Program-made: the position numbers and the translations under genes
Part shown: positions 47,153-60,219 of the stretch, one piece after another
Layout: every line of letters starts with the position of its first letter
Numbering within the stretch: position 1 is the stretch's first letter
Notes under the pieces: generated by a model
The model's input: the letters and a program-made list of their open reading frames with translations, nothing else
Database searches by the model: none
Told to the model about the DNA's origin: nothing
DNA from: Porogramme epimiltina
Lineage: Eukaryota; Basidiomycota; Agaricomycetes; Polyporales; Polyporaceae
Direction: 5' to 3'
Length of the DNA stretch: 64,000 nucleotides
NCBI GenBank assembly: GCA_900155495.1
Contig: FTLJ01000759.1
Location: 1 to 64,000, forward strand

Positions 47153-47783
47153 GATCGGCGCCTCCGAGGGGCCCTGCATACCCTCCCCGAGAAGCTGGCG
47201 TTCGGTCCTCGATGCACGGTGCACCGCCGCCCCCGCTGGCGCGGGCGAGCGTGGTGCCCTCATTGCGGGCGCGGGCCGCATACCCATTATACCTAATGAC
47301 GTAATTACCAAGGGCTGCGATGACGATGGGACGCGAAAGACGTACTTAGACCGGGTCGGGCGGGCCTTCGAGGCGTGTAGGGGGAGGGCATCGTCGATGG
47401 TGTGCGCATAGAACGGGCACGCCAGAAGTGCTAGGCTAGGTACACAAGGGCGCAGGATAATATAATGGAAATGGGCGGATCACGGTTACAACGCCAGGTC
47501 GCGGCCTGGATATGGTGCGAAACACTTGGAGATACAGCACAGATGCAGGTATGCGAGGCGGCCGGAGGCCTATGCAGTGGAGTTAGCAGGCTTTAAGTAG
47601 TAAGTGTTTAAGGGGACAGTGAGGGGGTAGATGCATATGTGGGGGGGGGAGGCTGGTCGTCCGTCTACAGATTCGTGGCCATAGATCACACTGCCGGATC
47701 ATGGCGTCAGACCCGTCAATGCATCGAGGGAGCCGCAGGGAGAGAAGGGTCCGCACCTCTACACTCGCGCAGTCCACAGCGCG
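47153..47783. other. Convergent 3' regions
   Basis: Between the glycosyltransferase stop and the BTB stop. No gene recognised; a G-run occurs near 47640. Confidence 0.4.
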
Positions 47784-49100
47784 TCACTTGGTCGCGCCGG
47801 CGGCAGGGGGCGCAGTCGTCGGGTCCTTCCAGTCCTCGACCGAGACGCCCATGTACAGGGGCAGGTTCTTCCAGACGTCCTTGCGCACCTCGAGATCGCG
47901 CGCGTGCATCATGCCGCGACACGGCTCGCACAGCGGCCACAGCTCGACGACGTCCTCGATCCAGTGCTCCCAGGAGTCCAGCGCGGCGTACCCGGCGATG
48001 TCCCCGATCGGGTCCTTTTGCAGCCCATCGAGCATCATGCCCAGGATCTCGCGCAGCGCGCGCTCGCACCCCTTGCTCGCGCACTGCGAGCTCGGAACGG
48101 GTTTGCAGATCGCGCACGCGCCGCGCGTGGACGCGCGCACGAGCTCCGTGCGTGCGCGCAGGATGAGCTCGAGATCGCGCTGCTCGAGGCGCTCCGTGCT
48201 CCCGTCGGGCCGCTCCACGCCGGCGGCGAGCTCGCCGTCGAGCTGGCAGCAGAGGTAGAGTGCGGTGGGGAGCACCGAGTCGGTGTGCGTGAGGCGTGCG
48301 AGGTTGACGGCCGCGAGCGCGTCGGGTGGGGTGATGTGCAGGAAGAGGTTGCCGTCCGCGCCGGCGGTGTCCCACGTGGCGAGCTCGTTGGTGAAGTACA
48401 GTTTGAGGTGGTGCATGGCACGCGCGTGCACGTCCTCGACGTGGTACTTGTGCGACATGCGGACGAGTGCGGCGAGCTCTGCAAACTCCATGCGCTCCCC
48501 GGGGATCACGGGAAATCTGGATGCAGGGCGCAGGGCGCACAGCAAGATCAGCTTGTCTCCTTGGAGGGTATCATCAGGGCAGGGGGCAGGGGGAAAGAGG
48601 CTTCAAGCGTGTGGGAAGGCCGCAAGAAGCCGTGAAGAAGCAGAGAAAGGGACGATCGCAGGACGCCGAGGACGAAGCAAGTGGAAGGAAGGCGAAGAAA
48701 CTTAGAATGCATGGACTCACTTTCGGAGCCCACACAAAGGACGGAGGAGATAGCGGAGGTCGTCCGGGGAGTCCGATATGTGCACGACAGGACAGCTCTC
48801 CATTGTCTCCGCGGTGGAGGGTTGGGCCATCGAGAAGAGATCGCGGAAGATGACGGAATGCCTGGTGAGGAGCCCGCGGTAGACCCGGAAGGCAGTGTCG
48901 CGGCAGAGGAGGACGATGTTGCCGTCGTCGAACCATAGCTCAGTGTCGCGCTTGACAGTGCCGTTCAGGCTGACCGTCGCGAGCTCCGCGGGGAGGGAGT
49001 TCGCGTGGTCGGCGATGTTGACCCGCCAACGCTTGACGACGCCATTGCCGGACATCAAATCGCTGCGAGAGCGGGTGCGGGTGACGCGGAAGAGGGGCAT
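47784..49100 (-). CDS. BTB/POZ-domain protein
   Basis: Minus-strand exons 48721-49100 and 47784-48516 give 370 aa. The BTB domain begins near residue 51: RDTELWFDDGNIVLL, AFRVYRGLLTRHSVIFRDLF, CPVVHISDSPDDLRYLL, continuing after the intron with ELAALVRMSHKYHVEDVHAR. A Cys cluster follows (CAICKPVPSSQC, then ELWPLCEPCRGMMHARDLEV). This is the large BTB family of Agaricomycetes; BTB proteins often bridge Cullin-3 and substrates. The intron (204 nt) is long for this locus. The start is uncertain: a plausible upstream coding stretch on the same strand (49240-49350, LQRITPLPSRTPSPNIPAEW) could be a first exon. Confidence 0.75.
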
Positions 49101-49671
49101 GAGTGTCTGCCGTTGTTGGCAAGGCTGGTTTGAGGAGACAAAGGAGAAGGGCGTACGGGGTGTGGGACCTGTTTGAGAGGTGTTCGTCCGGCGCCGGTTG
49201 ATGAACCAGGTTAACGTTAACGGTCTCCGTCTCCGACTCGACAGGTGACTGGGGCCACTCGGCGGGAATGTTGGGCGACGGCGTCCTTGAGGGGAGGGGG
49301 GTGATGCGCTGGAGGACGGCTTTGCGGAGGCTCATCGGTCGCTCGCGGCGGGGTCGTAGACGCAGACGGACAAGGGGCGGACGAGGGGCGGACGGGGGGC
49401 GGGCTCCGGCGGGTGTTTGTCGCGGCCTCCGCGACGGTGGCGTGCAATCCTCGCAGGACAACTCACACCCTTCCAACCGCGTCCTATTGTCCGTCCTCAC
49501 GTGAGCGAGTTTTGCCCGCTTTTGGCTCCCTTCAGTCTGATCTCCCAGCGCCCTGATATCTGTCATCCGCTGCACCGGTCGAGCCGTCTCTAAACACCCG
49601 CAGGCGCTGCAGTAATATATAGCTTGTACGGTAGCTTCTAAGTACGTAGAGTGGTGGTGTGTGTAGTAGTA
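49101..49671. other. Between BTB and LETM1 genes
   Basis: May contain an upstream exon of the BTB gene (minus strand, about 49200-49350). Otherwise no gene seen. Confidence 0.4.
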
Positions 49672-51870
<2,199 letters not shown>

Positions 51871-52092
51871 GAGAGAGACCGGGGTCAAGGGAGTGCTGTC
51901 GTCGCCGTCGTCGTGCTCAGTCTTAACTTTATGCTTTGGAAAGTGTCGGCGGTGGGAGAGAAAACGATGACGCAGGGTCGCGGCAGCTCGGGCTGGGGGC
52001 GCATCGAGTATTTGCCTGTATTTGCTCGGGCGGCTTCTCCCTCGTCCTCCCTTCAGTCTTCCGCATCTACTCCGAAGTCCGCTATTTCCACC
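51871..52092. promoter_or_regulatory. Bidirectional promoter, LETM1 / ALKB1
   Basis: Only 222 bp separate the two opposite start codons, so both promoters must overlap. No clear TATA box is seen. Confidence 0.55.
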
Positions 52093-53742
52093 ATGACCGT
52101 CACCGCTCCGACATCGCCTCCCTCCGGGAGCATCCACGACCCCACCAGCGCGGCGTACAAGAAGGCGCGCCGAAAACACTGGAAATCGACTAGAAACAGG
52201 CCGGAGAATGTTGACGCTGACTGGACCCCTTTCCGTGCCGCCGAAAAGAAATACAAGGCTCGCTTTCCTCCCCCAGATCTCTCTGACGTCTTCGATGTTG
52301 CCTCCGCGGATCCGTTAAGGTCAGAGGAGGTTGCACGAGGCGGGTGGCATGGCCGGGCGGACGCGGTGGAATGTTCCGAAGTCCCTCTGCACCATGATCC
52401 AGTAGAGGGACAGAGAAGCGCATACATCTTTCCCGGAATACCCGGTGCGCAATTTATAATGTGCACCGTAGTGGACTGTACGTATTCATACTCTAGATGT
52501 CCTTCGTGCGCAATATACCAGGATTGGTGTTCCTTCCTTCATTTGTTCCGTCCGACAAGCAACGGATGCTCGTTCGTTGGGCTTTGTGCGACCAGGCGCG
52601 ACATCCGAACGAAACAAACCTTGATACTCACTATGTGCTACCACGGGAAGGCTTGTGGAATGAGTACCTCAGCGTGCGCAAGCACCAGGCCGAAGATCAA
52701 GAAGTAGCTCCTCGCGCATCTCTTCACTCGACACCCGCGGCAGATCTGGATTCCTCGCAATCACCTACAACAGAGCCTCCAGGACCACGAAAGCTGATTG
52801 CCAACGAGGCTGCAAGCCTTGACAACTACGAGGACCTCGCGAGCACCCCCAAACTGCCAGCGGCACCGTCGCAGACTATCCGCCCTATTTCAATATCTAG
52901 CCTCATACCTAAACTCCGGTGGGCGAATATCGGCTGGTATTACCACTGGGGGACAAAGCAATACGACTTCTCAAGAGGCCCAGGCGAGATCGCAGATCTC
53001 GTTCGAGGCATTTGTAGGAGCGCTGTCGGTAGAATCCCCTGGGAACAGGTATTTAGGGAAACCGAAAATGGCGTTGAGGAAGATTGGGGAGAGGAAGGTC
53101 CGGATTGGATGCACTGGAAGGAAACATACGGTCGGTTCAAGTTCCCTGCAGTAGCGTTAAAACCTAATCTCTATGCTAGAACCGGATGCTGGAATCGTCA
53201 ATTTCTACCAGACTAAAGTCAGCGCTACATGCAGACTCTCTAGACCTCACGTTGACCAGAGGTCTTCCTTACAGGACACGCTCATGGCCCATGTCGATCG
53301 CTCCGAACTATGCGCAACCTCTCCTCTAGTTTCCATCTCGTGAGCACCTCTAACACATACGCGGAACACTGAAGTGTAACGAACCACCTCCAGCCTTGGT
53401 TGTGCGGCGATCTTCCTCATCGGCGGGCTAACCAGAGACGAGCCTCCGACTCCTATTCTTCTTCGCTCAGGCGATGTTGTAGTGATGTCTGGACCAGCAT
53501 GTCGCCGTGCATATCACGGTTCGTGCACCCGCTCAGCACCGTTGTTGAACTGAACCGAATCTTGCGCAGGAGTTCCCCGTGTACTAGAGGGCACGCTCCC
53601 TCCCCACCTGGAAGGATCTGGCGAGGCTGGTGATTGGGATATCTACGAACAATACCTTCGTACGACGAGGGTCAACGTCAATGTAAGACAGGTGTTCCCT
53701 CCGGGTTTCGACCCAACCGGCAGGCGTAATGGCGAGACTTGA
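52093..53742 (+). CDS. ALKB1-type 2-oxoglutarate/Fe(II) dioxygenase
   Basis: Exons 52093-52444, 52522-53130, 53180-53217, 53275-53339, 53394-53518 and 53570-53742 give 453 aa. Family blocks: IPGLVFLPSFVPSDKQRMLV, LRWANIGWYYHWGTKQYDFS, EPDAGIVNFYQTKDTLMAHV. The iron ligands are H339 and D341 (HVDRSE) and H396 (RAYHGVPR); the 2-oxoglutarate arginine motif is R430 and R436 (RVNVNVRQV). ALKBH1 enzymes demethylate tRNA or DNA in nucleus, cytosol or mitochondria. Compared with bacterial AlkB it has a long N-terminal extension and a Pro/Ser-rich insert (about 170-235). The donor of intron 2 (GTCGGT) is weak, but the phase fits only there. Confidence 0.92.
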
Positions 53743-54003
53743 CGGCGGCATATGTAACCTAGTATTGGTGTAGATTATAGAGGTGTAATGTTTTATTAGC
53801 GTACTCAGCATGTAAATTTCTCTGTAGTTTATGAAAGGAGGGGATGAAAACGTTTTCTTCACTGGGAGGTTGTGCGCGGAGGTCGAGATGTGGCGTGGGA
53901 GAATACTGACGCAGCGCGCGAGGTCCCGCTGCACGCGTCTGCCACAGAATAACGCGCCGACTCACGTGCCAGCTGGACCCATTCTCTGCGATCGTCCCCG
54001 TCC

Positions 54004-55166
54004 ATGTACCGCCAAGCTGCCCGTGTTCTTGCCCCCCTCCTCCGCGCCAATGCCCCCCGTTCTGCACCGCTGAGGAGAGCAGCATGCTCTTCAAGACGCT
54101 ATGCGACGGTGCCAGAGACCGGCCCCGCGGTTACTGCCACGAACCGTATGTGTCCTACGCTGTCTCTCTAGCTGCCCTTTTGCTCATACATCACTATTCA
54201 CAGGGGCCGAGGCGACACTGAAGCGGTTCTGGAAGGACGTTAACATTGAAAAACGGGACGGGGGCTATGCCGTTACATTGGACAAGCGGCCACTCAAGAC
54301 ACCCTCGGGGAAGCCCCTCATCGTCCCGCCCGAGAAACGGCTCGTCGCCGCACTCATTGCGTCAGAGTGGGAGAACCAGCAGACGGTGTTGAAACCACAC
54401 GCGCTCCCCATGGTGATTACTCCTTCTATACACCCGTTCTGCTCTGCATGAACTGAGAGAGAGCGTAGACGTCAATTGCCTCGCGAGCATTGGATGCATT
54501 CGAAGATGAAGCAACCCGTGCGGAGGTGCGCGCGCAGTTGTTGAAGTACTTCGAGACGGACACAATATGGTAAGCGCGTGTCTTCCTATGACACTTGACG
54601 ATAGTCATCTCAAACGTTGCTCTTTGCCAATCTATGTAGTTATCATGCGGATGGCCCCGCACCTCTCGTCGCACAACAAAAGCAACACTGGGAGCCCATC
54701 CTGGATTGGGCCGTGTCAAAACTGGGCGTCGAAATTGCAACGACAAACTCTTTCCTCGTGCCGACACAGTCCCCAGCGACCATCGAAAAGCTAGACGGCA
54801 TCCTTCAGAACTTCTCATCATGGGAAATGGCCGGTACGCTTTCTAGTGTCGTAGGGGTGTCCCAGATGCATTGCTAATTGTCATGAAACCCAGCGATGGA
54901 GCGTGCGACATACACCTCCAAGTCGTTCCTCATCGGGCTCGCGCTCGTCAAGGGCCACATTGACGTCGAGCAAGCTGCTCAGGCCGCGCACGTCGAAGTG
55001 AACAGTCAGATAGAGCGGTGGGGTGAGGTCGAAGACAGTACGTACACTTCCTGTAACTTGCTTTACTCATCTGCTCACGCTCTCCCGATTTCTAGGTCAC
55101 GACGTAGACTACCACGATATGCGGCGGCAACTTGGGAGTGCGTCTTGCCTTCTTGCCGACTACTGA
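54004..55166 (+). CDS. ATP12: ATP12-type F1-ATP synthase assembly chaperone
   Basis: Exons 54004-54145, 54204-54412, 54469-54569, 54640-54833, 54894-55037 and 55096-55166 give 286 aa. The N-terminus (MYRQAARVLAPLLRANAPRS onward, Arg/Ala-rich) is a mitochondrial presequence. Family motifs: TLKRFWKDVNIEKRDGGYAV, LDKRPLKTPSGKPLIVP, ALIASEWENQ, then CYHADGPAPLVAQQKQHWEP and SKSFLIGLALVKGHIDVEQA. Atp12 binds the F1 alpha subunit in the matrix until it pairs with beta. Complete and unremarkable in length. Confidence 0.94.
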
Positions 55167-55533
55167 GCATACAGCTAGGTATTATATTACTGTTAGTACT
55201 AGATGTCTAATCTTCCTACCTCCCGGTACATGGAGAATATCCCAACCTACACTCCGCTTGCCATGATTATGTTTCGCTCAACAAACTGCTCAGGATGGTG
55301 CCGTTGATATTGAGTCTTCCACGTCCCTAACAGTAGACGCTGTTCGCGTTGAGATGGTTGCATATCCGTCCCAAATGGATCTTCTACTCTCCCGGAGCCG
55401 AGACGTCGCTTCACCCATTGTATTGTGATTACCGTGTCCCATAGAGTTAAGCGTCAACCTTGACGTGGCGAGTTGGTTCTTTGCTTCCCCCATTACAAAA
55501 CACCCCCGCCCAGGACGTCGAGGTCGTCATACT
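55167..55533. other. Intergenic
   Basis: No gene recognised between ATP12 and the second F-box gene. Confidence 0.4.
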
Positions 55534-57716
55534 ATGGCAAGGTCGGCCGTGAATAAAGAGATGGTAAGTTCTTACCCTTCACTGCTCTCACAGCTCCTGG
55601 GACAACACTCATTGCATACCAGGGCGCCAAATCAAGGGGGGCCAATGGTACAACAGCTCGCGCTCGCTCGAAGCCCGTCAAGCCCGTAGCGGTGAAGAAG
55701 TCCAGTCGGAAAGGCGATGCCCAGCAGACCACGATAGAACCGAAGTGTATTCCTGACGTACCTCTGGATGTATTCATAGAGGTATGCACGCTTGATACCT
55801 ATCTGTTCCACTCCGGTTTTGAAGTTCTCCCTCACGGCTCCCAGATTGCCTCCCATTTGGTCCCTGCAGACCTCCTCACGCTTTCGCGAATCTCCAAGCG
55901 CGTTCGACAAGTCCTCCTTTCACGTAGCTCCCGTCTCGTCTGGGCCGCGGCTCGTTCGAACAACGTGCCTACAATCCCGGATCCCCCCAGCCTTGTGTCT
56001 GAACCCCTTTTTGCTTGTCTCATGTTTGGGACGGAGTGTATGGTATGTTGTATTCAGTGCTTCGCGGGTTTAGCTGACCGTGAATACTCTGTAGCGTTGT
56101 GGAAAGACTCGAAGCGTCCACACTCTTCAAACCGATTACGTGGTGTGCGTTCGGCTCTGCCCGAAGTGCTGGGGAGAGAAGCAGGTTGCTTTTCTGAAGA
56201 TACATGATGCTGCGTGTTGATTTTGGTTCAGGACAGTGGATGGTCAAACCATGGCAGCGAGATTGGGCCTTACAAGAGATACGCTACTGATTCTATGCGG
56301 AATTGTTCCGCAAAAGGCTGGAAAGTCCTGGTTTAGTACGTCCTTTCGTCACTTCAATCTAGGCAGATGAAGGTGAGCGTTAACCTACACCGCGGCAGGG
56401 CGGTCTATACCGTCGGAATACCACGATGGACCATATGGGAACGTCGAGTACAACGGAAATTGCCTTTTCTACGCTCCGTGTTTTGTCTCTGTCACGGAGA
56501 AATACCTGGCGCTTGCCGACATCAATGGGGACAAAGAGACTCTTCAACAAGCTCTTCAACAATTCTTAGAAGATTGTCGCAAAGACGTCCATAATAGGAT
56601 GGAGGTGGATGGCTTTGATATCACTTCTTATCGATGCACTAGCGTTGACGTCAGACTTCTAGTTCCATTTCGACATGAGAGACTGGGAGGTTGAGAGAAG
56701 ACGTCAAGTCAGGTTGGATGAAAAGCTCCAGTGCATTGAATTGCAAGTCTCCCTTTAGTTTGCATCTAGTATCTGGCAGCTAATTTCTTATGCGGACTCA
56801 GAATGAAAAGCAGGTCGAGAGAACTCGGATATTCGCCTAGAGATTTCCCCGACTTAACAAGGTGGCTGGGTATCAAGTTCTTCCCCCCTCGGGGATGCAA
56901 TATTACGGACCGCTGTGAGTCCCCCGTCTGTCTACGTCACCTCCCCACGCTAAGGGGTTGTATTCTGTAGTTTGGGAGGAGATTAGCCATCGGGTTATAT
57001 ATATGATCAAAGAGACGCGGCGACTCGAAGTCAAAGATCTCAAAACGTTGAGCGAGAAGTGGTCCTTTCGTAGTGCGATTCTGCAGAAACATTACAATCA
57101 TTTTCTGAATGCGCAGCGCGGCGACCTCAGCTTCAAAAAGCGACTCCCAAACTACGCCGACGCACTCGCTTTGCCATGCATGAAGCGTTTACTCGCCAGC
57201 GGGGAGGCAGACGAGACTATCACGAGTTCGCAGTTTACAGCTATCAAGATTTCCATCCTTACCGAGGCCAAAGACTACTATCGCGGCCGGATCAAGCACG
57301 AACTCGCTAGGCTTTTTTTAACCCCAAACGTACCGGAGACCAGCCTTGCTCACAAGAGCCGTCGCAAGGACCCTCCGAACTATAACTCGGACACAAACAC
57401 GATCGACATTTCGCCCGCGGAGGCTATTTCCCGGCTCAAGTCCCCCGGCACCCGTTTCAAGTGCATTACCATCGCCATCTACCAACAAACGGAGCCCGTG
57501 GGTGAGAGGGTCAGATTATATAGGGACAACGTCCACGAGCGTTCGCGCTGTGCTTCCCAGTTGACGTACCACGGCGTGCTTGAGCACTGGCAGACCGCGC
57601 ATCCAAAAGATCACTGGGGCACCAACCACTGGGTCAAGTTGGATGACGGGCGGAAGTGGTGGCTGGGTGGGGTTACAGACGCGCGCGACCTTGCCCGTTC
57701 TAGTCTGTGGGAGTAG
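55534..57716 (+). CDS. F-box protein (copy 2)
   Basis: Proposed exons 55534-55563, 55623-55781, 55845-56042, 56095-56165, 56232-56335, 56399-56604, 56663-56707, 56770-56914 and 56971-57716 close in phase to 567 aa. F-box: CIPDVPLDVFIE joined to IASHLVPADLLTLSRISKRV, VWAAARSNNVPTIPDPP. Later blocks are EYHDGPYGNVEYNGNCLFYA, LGYSPRDFP and VWEEISHRV, parallel to copy 1 at 11167-13514. It likely serves an SCF ubiquitin ligase. Two junctions are weak: the exon 4 donor (GTGCTG), which removes a Cys-Trp pair that copy 1 keeps, and the exon 7 donor (GTCAGG). If those are wrong, the gene may carry a frameshift and be decaying. Compared with copy 1 it has an extra basic N-terminus. Confidence 0.7.
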
Positions 57717-58112
57717 GCGCGCCCTTCGGATGTAGAGCGGGAGTGTCGATAGGGTCCGTCAATGCAGTCGAAGGCTAACACGTCGTAGAAATGACTGAGG
57801 GGAACGTCAACTCATTCGCATCCGTATTGTGACTGACGCGTGACATAACGTGTCCGTCACGGTACATCCCAGGAACCCCGTAGATGCTTTACCGGCCTAG
57901 AAGCCACCAGTGGGGGTTGAGAAGGACACGGGCCCGTGCGCCTCCGTGCTATTAGGCGTGCACAGGAGGCAGAAGAGACCGTTGATACTGACTGACCTAG
58001 CACCGCCGGGCTTTGCGAATTGCTACTATGATAGACGCGAGATGATTTCGGGTTACCCATCATTCAAAGTGACTCCGGCCTATATATTACAGCATTACCA
58101 TACTTGATTTCG
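57717..58112. other. Convergent 3' regions of F-box and DUF3632 copy 2
   Basis: 396 bp between two stop codons; no gene recognised. Confidence 0.4.
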
Positions 58113-59203
58113 CTACACAGATTCAGCGGAGAGTTGCTCATATATTTCCATGGCCTTAATCGTCTCCTGGACAGGGCAAAGTGCCGAAATCAGGCCCACA
58201 GCCGACAGTGATGAGAATCATACTTACCTGTGCAACTCGGATTACATTCTCGTCCCAACCCTCACCTGCCACTGCCCGGAGAATGCCCTTCCAATGGGCC
58301 CACCTATCTGGATGGTATCCATCCACGCCCTGCCACGTCCCTCCACTCCCTCCAGGACACCCTTCGTTCACCTTCCAGTTCGGGTTTCCATTCGGCCCGA
58401 AGATCTCCTTGCACGCCAGCATCTGCGCACCCGCAATCTTCAGCCACACCGCCGCGAGCTCTAGCTGTAGCTCTGGAGGTTCATATTCTGCCCCAGCCTC
58501 GCCCTCGCGCTTCGCACCGGCAGGGGTTGCGTCGCGCGAGAACGGCTCGAGGCACATCCGCATCGTCGCGATACCGTAGAACGCCTCGTCCGCGACGTCG
58601 GCCGCCCAGAGGTACGCGAGGAATGCGTTCATGTTCACGCACCGCGTCCGGGCAAGCCTAATTCCCTGCGCGATTGCCTGAGCGTCGGGGTTGTCGCACG
58701 GGGGGCTGTTGGTGGCTTGTGTCCGGACTGCGGACATATCTAGTCGCCGACCATTGACCCAGACTATCTGTGAGGCTGCGTAGCACATACAGATCAACAT
58801 GCCAATCGGTGAGCACAGAGAGAAACCACACACTGTCGATGCATTCCCGTGCAGTTGCGCCGAAGATCGGGAGGTCGCTCCATGAGATTGGCGACCCCCA
58901 CACCTGCCATCCTTTGCAGCTCTCGTCGCCCTTCACCTTCAGTGCGACGAGTACCTGACCTAGTCGCCTATGCGTCGTCGTGTCTTCTTGCGCGATCTTG
59001 TGGAACTCGCACCAGAAACCCCACAAGAATGACTCTAAGCCTGGAGTGTCTTCATTGTCCTGGTCAGCCTCAGCAGTAGCATTCCGAACGGCGGCTGTGC
59101 ACTCTTCTACAATCTTGTCTGCGACCGCCTCCGCAGAGAGGGGTTCATTAAGGAGCGCGGTGAGGGCAGCATCGATGTAAGACGTAGGCGACCAGTTGGA
59201 CAT
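58113..59203 (-). CDS. DUF3632 family protein (copy 2)
   Basis: Minus-strand exons 58832-59203, 58228-58767 and 58113-58166 give 321 aa, close to the 324 aa of copy 1. Shared blocks: GLESFLWGFWCEFHKIAQED, KGWQVWGSPISWSDLPIFG, NMNAFLAYLWAADVADEAFY, ELQLELAAVWLKIAGAQML, and GVDGYHPDRWAHWKGILRAV, followed by an 18-codon last exon ETIKAMEIYEQL. The function of DUF3632 is unknown. Intron 2 sits at the same place and phase in both copies. Intron 1 is at a similar place but differs in phase (0 here, 1 in copy 1). The start ATG at 59203 aligns with copy 1. Confidence 0.83.
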
Positions 59204-60219
59204 GGTGGTATGAGAGGGGGGACCGGGACGAACGTGCGACGACTGGCGGCCAAAGTCGGGGACCACGAGTTTCGTCTCTTATTCGTCTTCACATCGAGCT
59301 CTTCGTGCTCTTAGTCTGCCACTTCTCCTGTAACATGTTTACCCTGAATAACTTGCTGACTTTCGGCCTATGCAAGACATCGTGCGCAACATAAGTGGTG
59401 ATTGAGAGCGCCGATTGTATTCAGCGCTTAAAATAGTCTCACAGGTATCGGAAATTGCCGAAAGCCCCCTGCTCTTCTCTTTGAGCTTATTTGACCACGG
59501 ACTCCGCCTATAATTCCGCTACTCGCGTGTCGCGACTAAAATGTTGCCTCTATAGTCATTGACCAACTGTGTTCTACGGTCCCGATGGCTATTTCGTACC
59601 GGTGGTACCGTTGTTTTAGCAGCATTTTTGTGTCCTATATACTGACTTCTCACTCTAGGCTCACTGAGGTCGCGGGGCCAACGCCAAGTCTACATGAGTA
59701 CCTGCCTTCAATGAGCAAAGCACACCGATCTTCCAGTTATGTCGTATGACGCCCTGAGAGAATCGTGTCCCACCCGGTGTCCTTTCTCACAGCCCCATCG
59801 ACCCACCACCTGACCGATGACGGCGTTGTCGGCATAGTTGTAGCGTTGGCCAACGTGACCACAAGACCATACGGCCGTCGGTAGCGGCGGCAAGGCATCT
59901 CGCCGGCAACTCAGGGCGCGGTTGTACCCCCTCTCACACAACACTTCCAAAAACTGGGTTACGCACACCCCCACGGACCCCCGCCGTTGGAAACGATCAT
60001 CTGGTCCTCCGTGACGGAGATGTGTCGGCAGCGGGATATCATCGAACACGGGGCGAAGTTCCCCGTTAGCCTCGGCTTCCTTTGCAGTTGACCCGACATT
60101 TTTGCTCGCAGGACGTATAAGTGGCCCATCCATGCCCATGTCTGCCCCAAGCCTGGCGAGCACAGTCGCTGCTTTTCACCACCCTCCAGACCTGCTCCGT
60201 CCTTGTTTTCAATTTCGCT
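59204..60219. other. Intergenic, 1 kb
   Basis: No gene recognised. The right end contains the promoter of the secreted hydrolase. Confidence 0.4.
60116..60120 (+). promoter_or_regulatory. Possible TATA element
   Basis: TATAA about 100 bases before the start codon of the GH28 gene. Confidence 0.4.

Noticed and set aside
46258..47217. 319-codon minus-strand open frame
   Set aside because: Antisense shadow of the main glycosyltransferase exon, low-complexity Arg/Ala composition.
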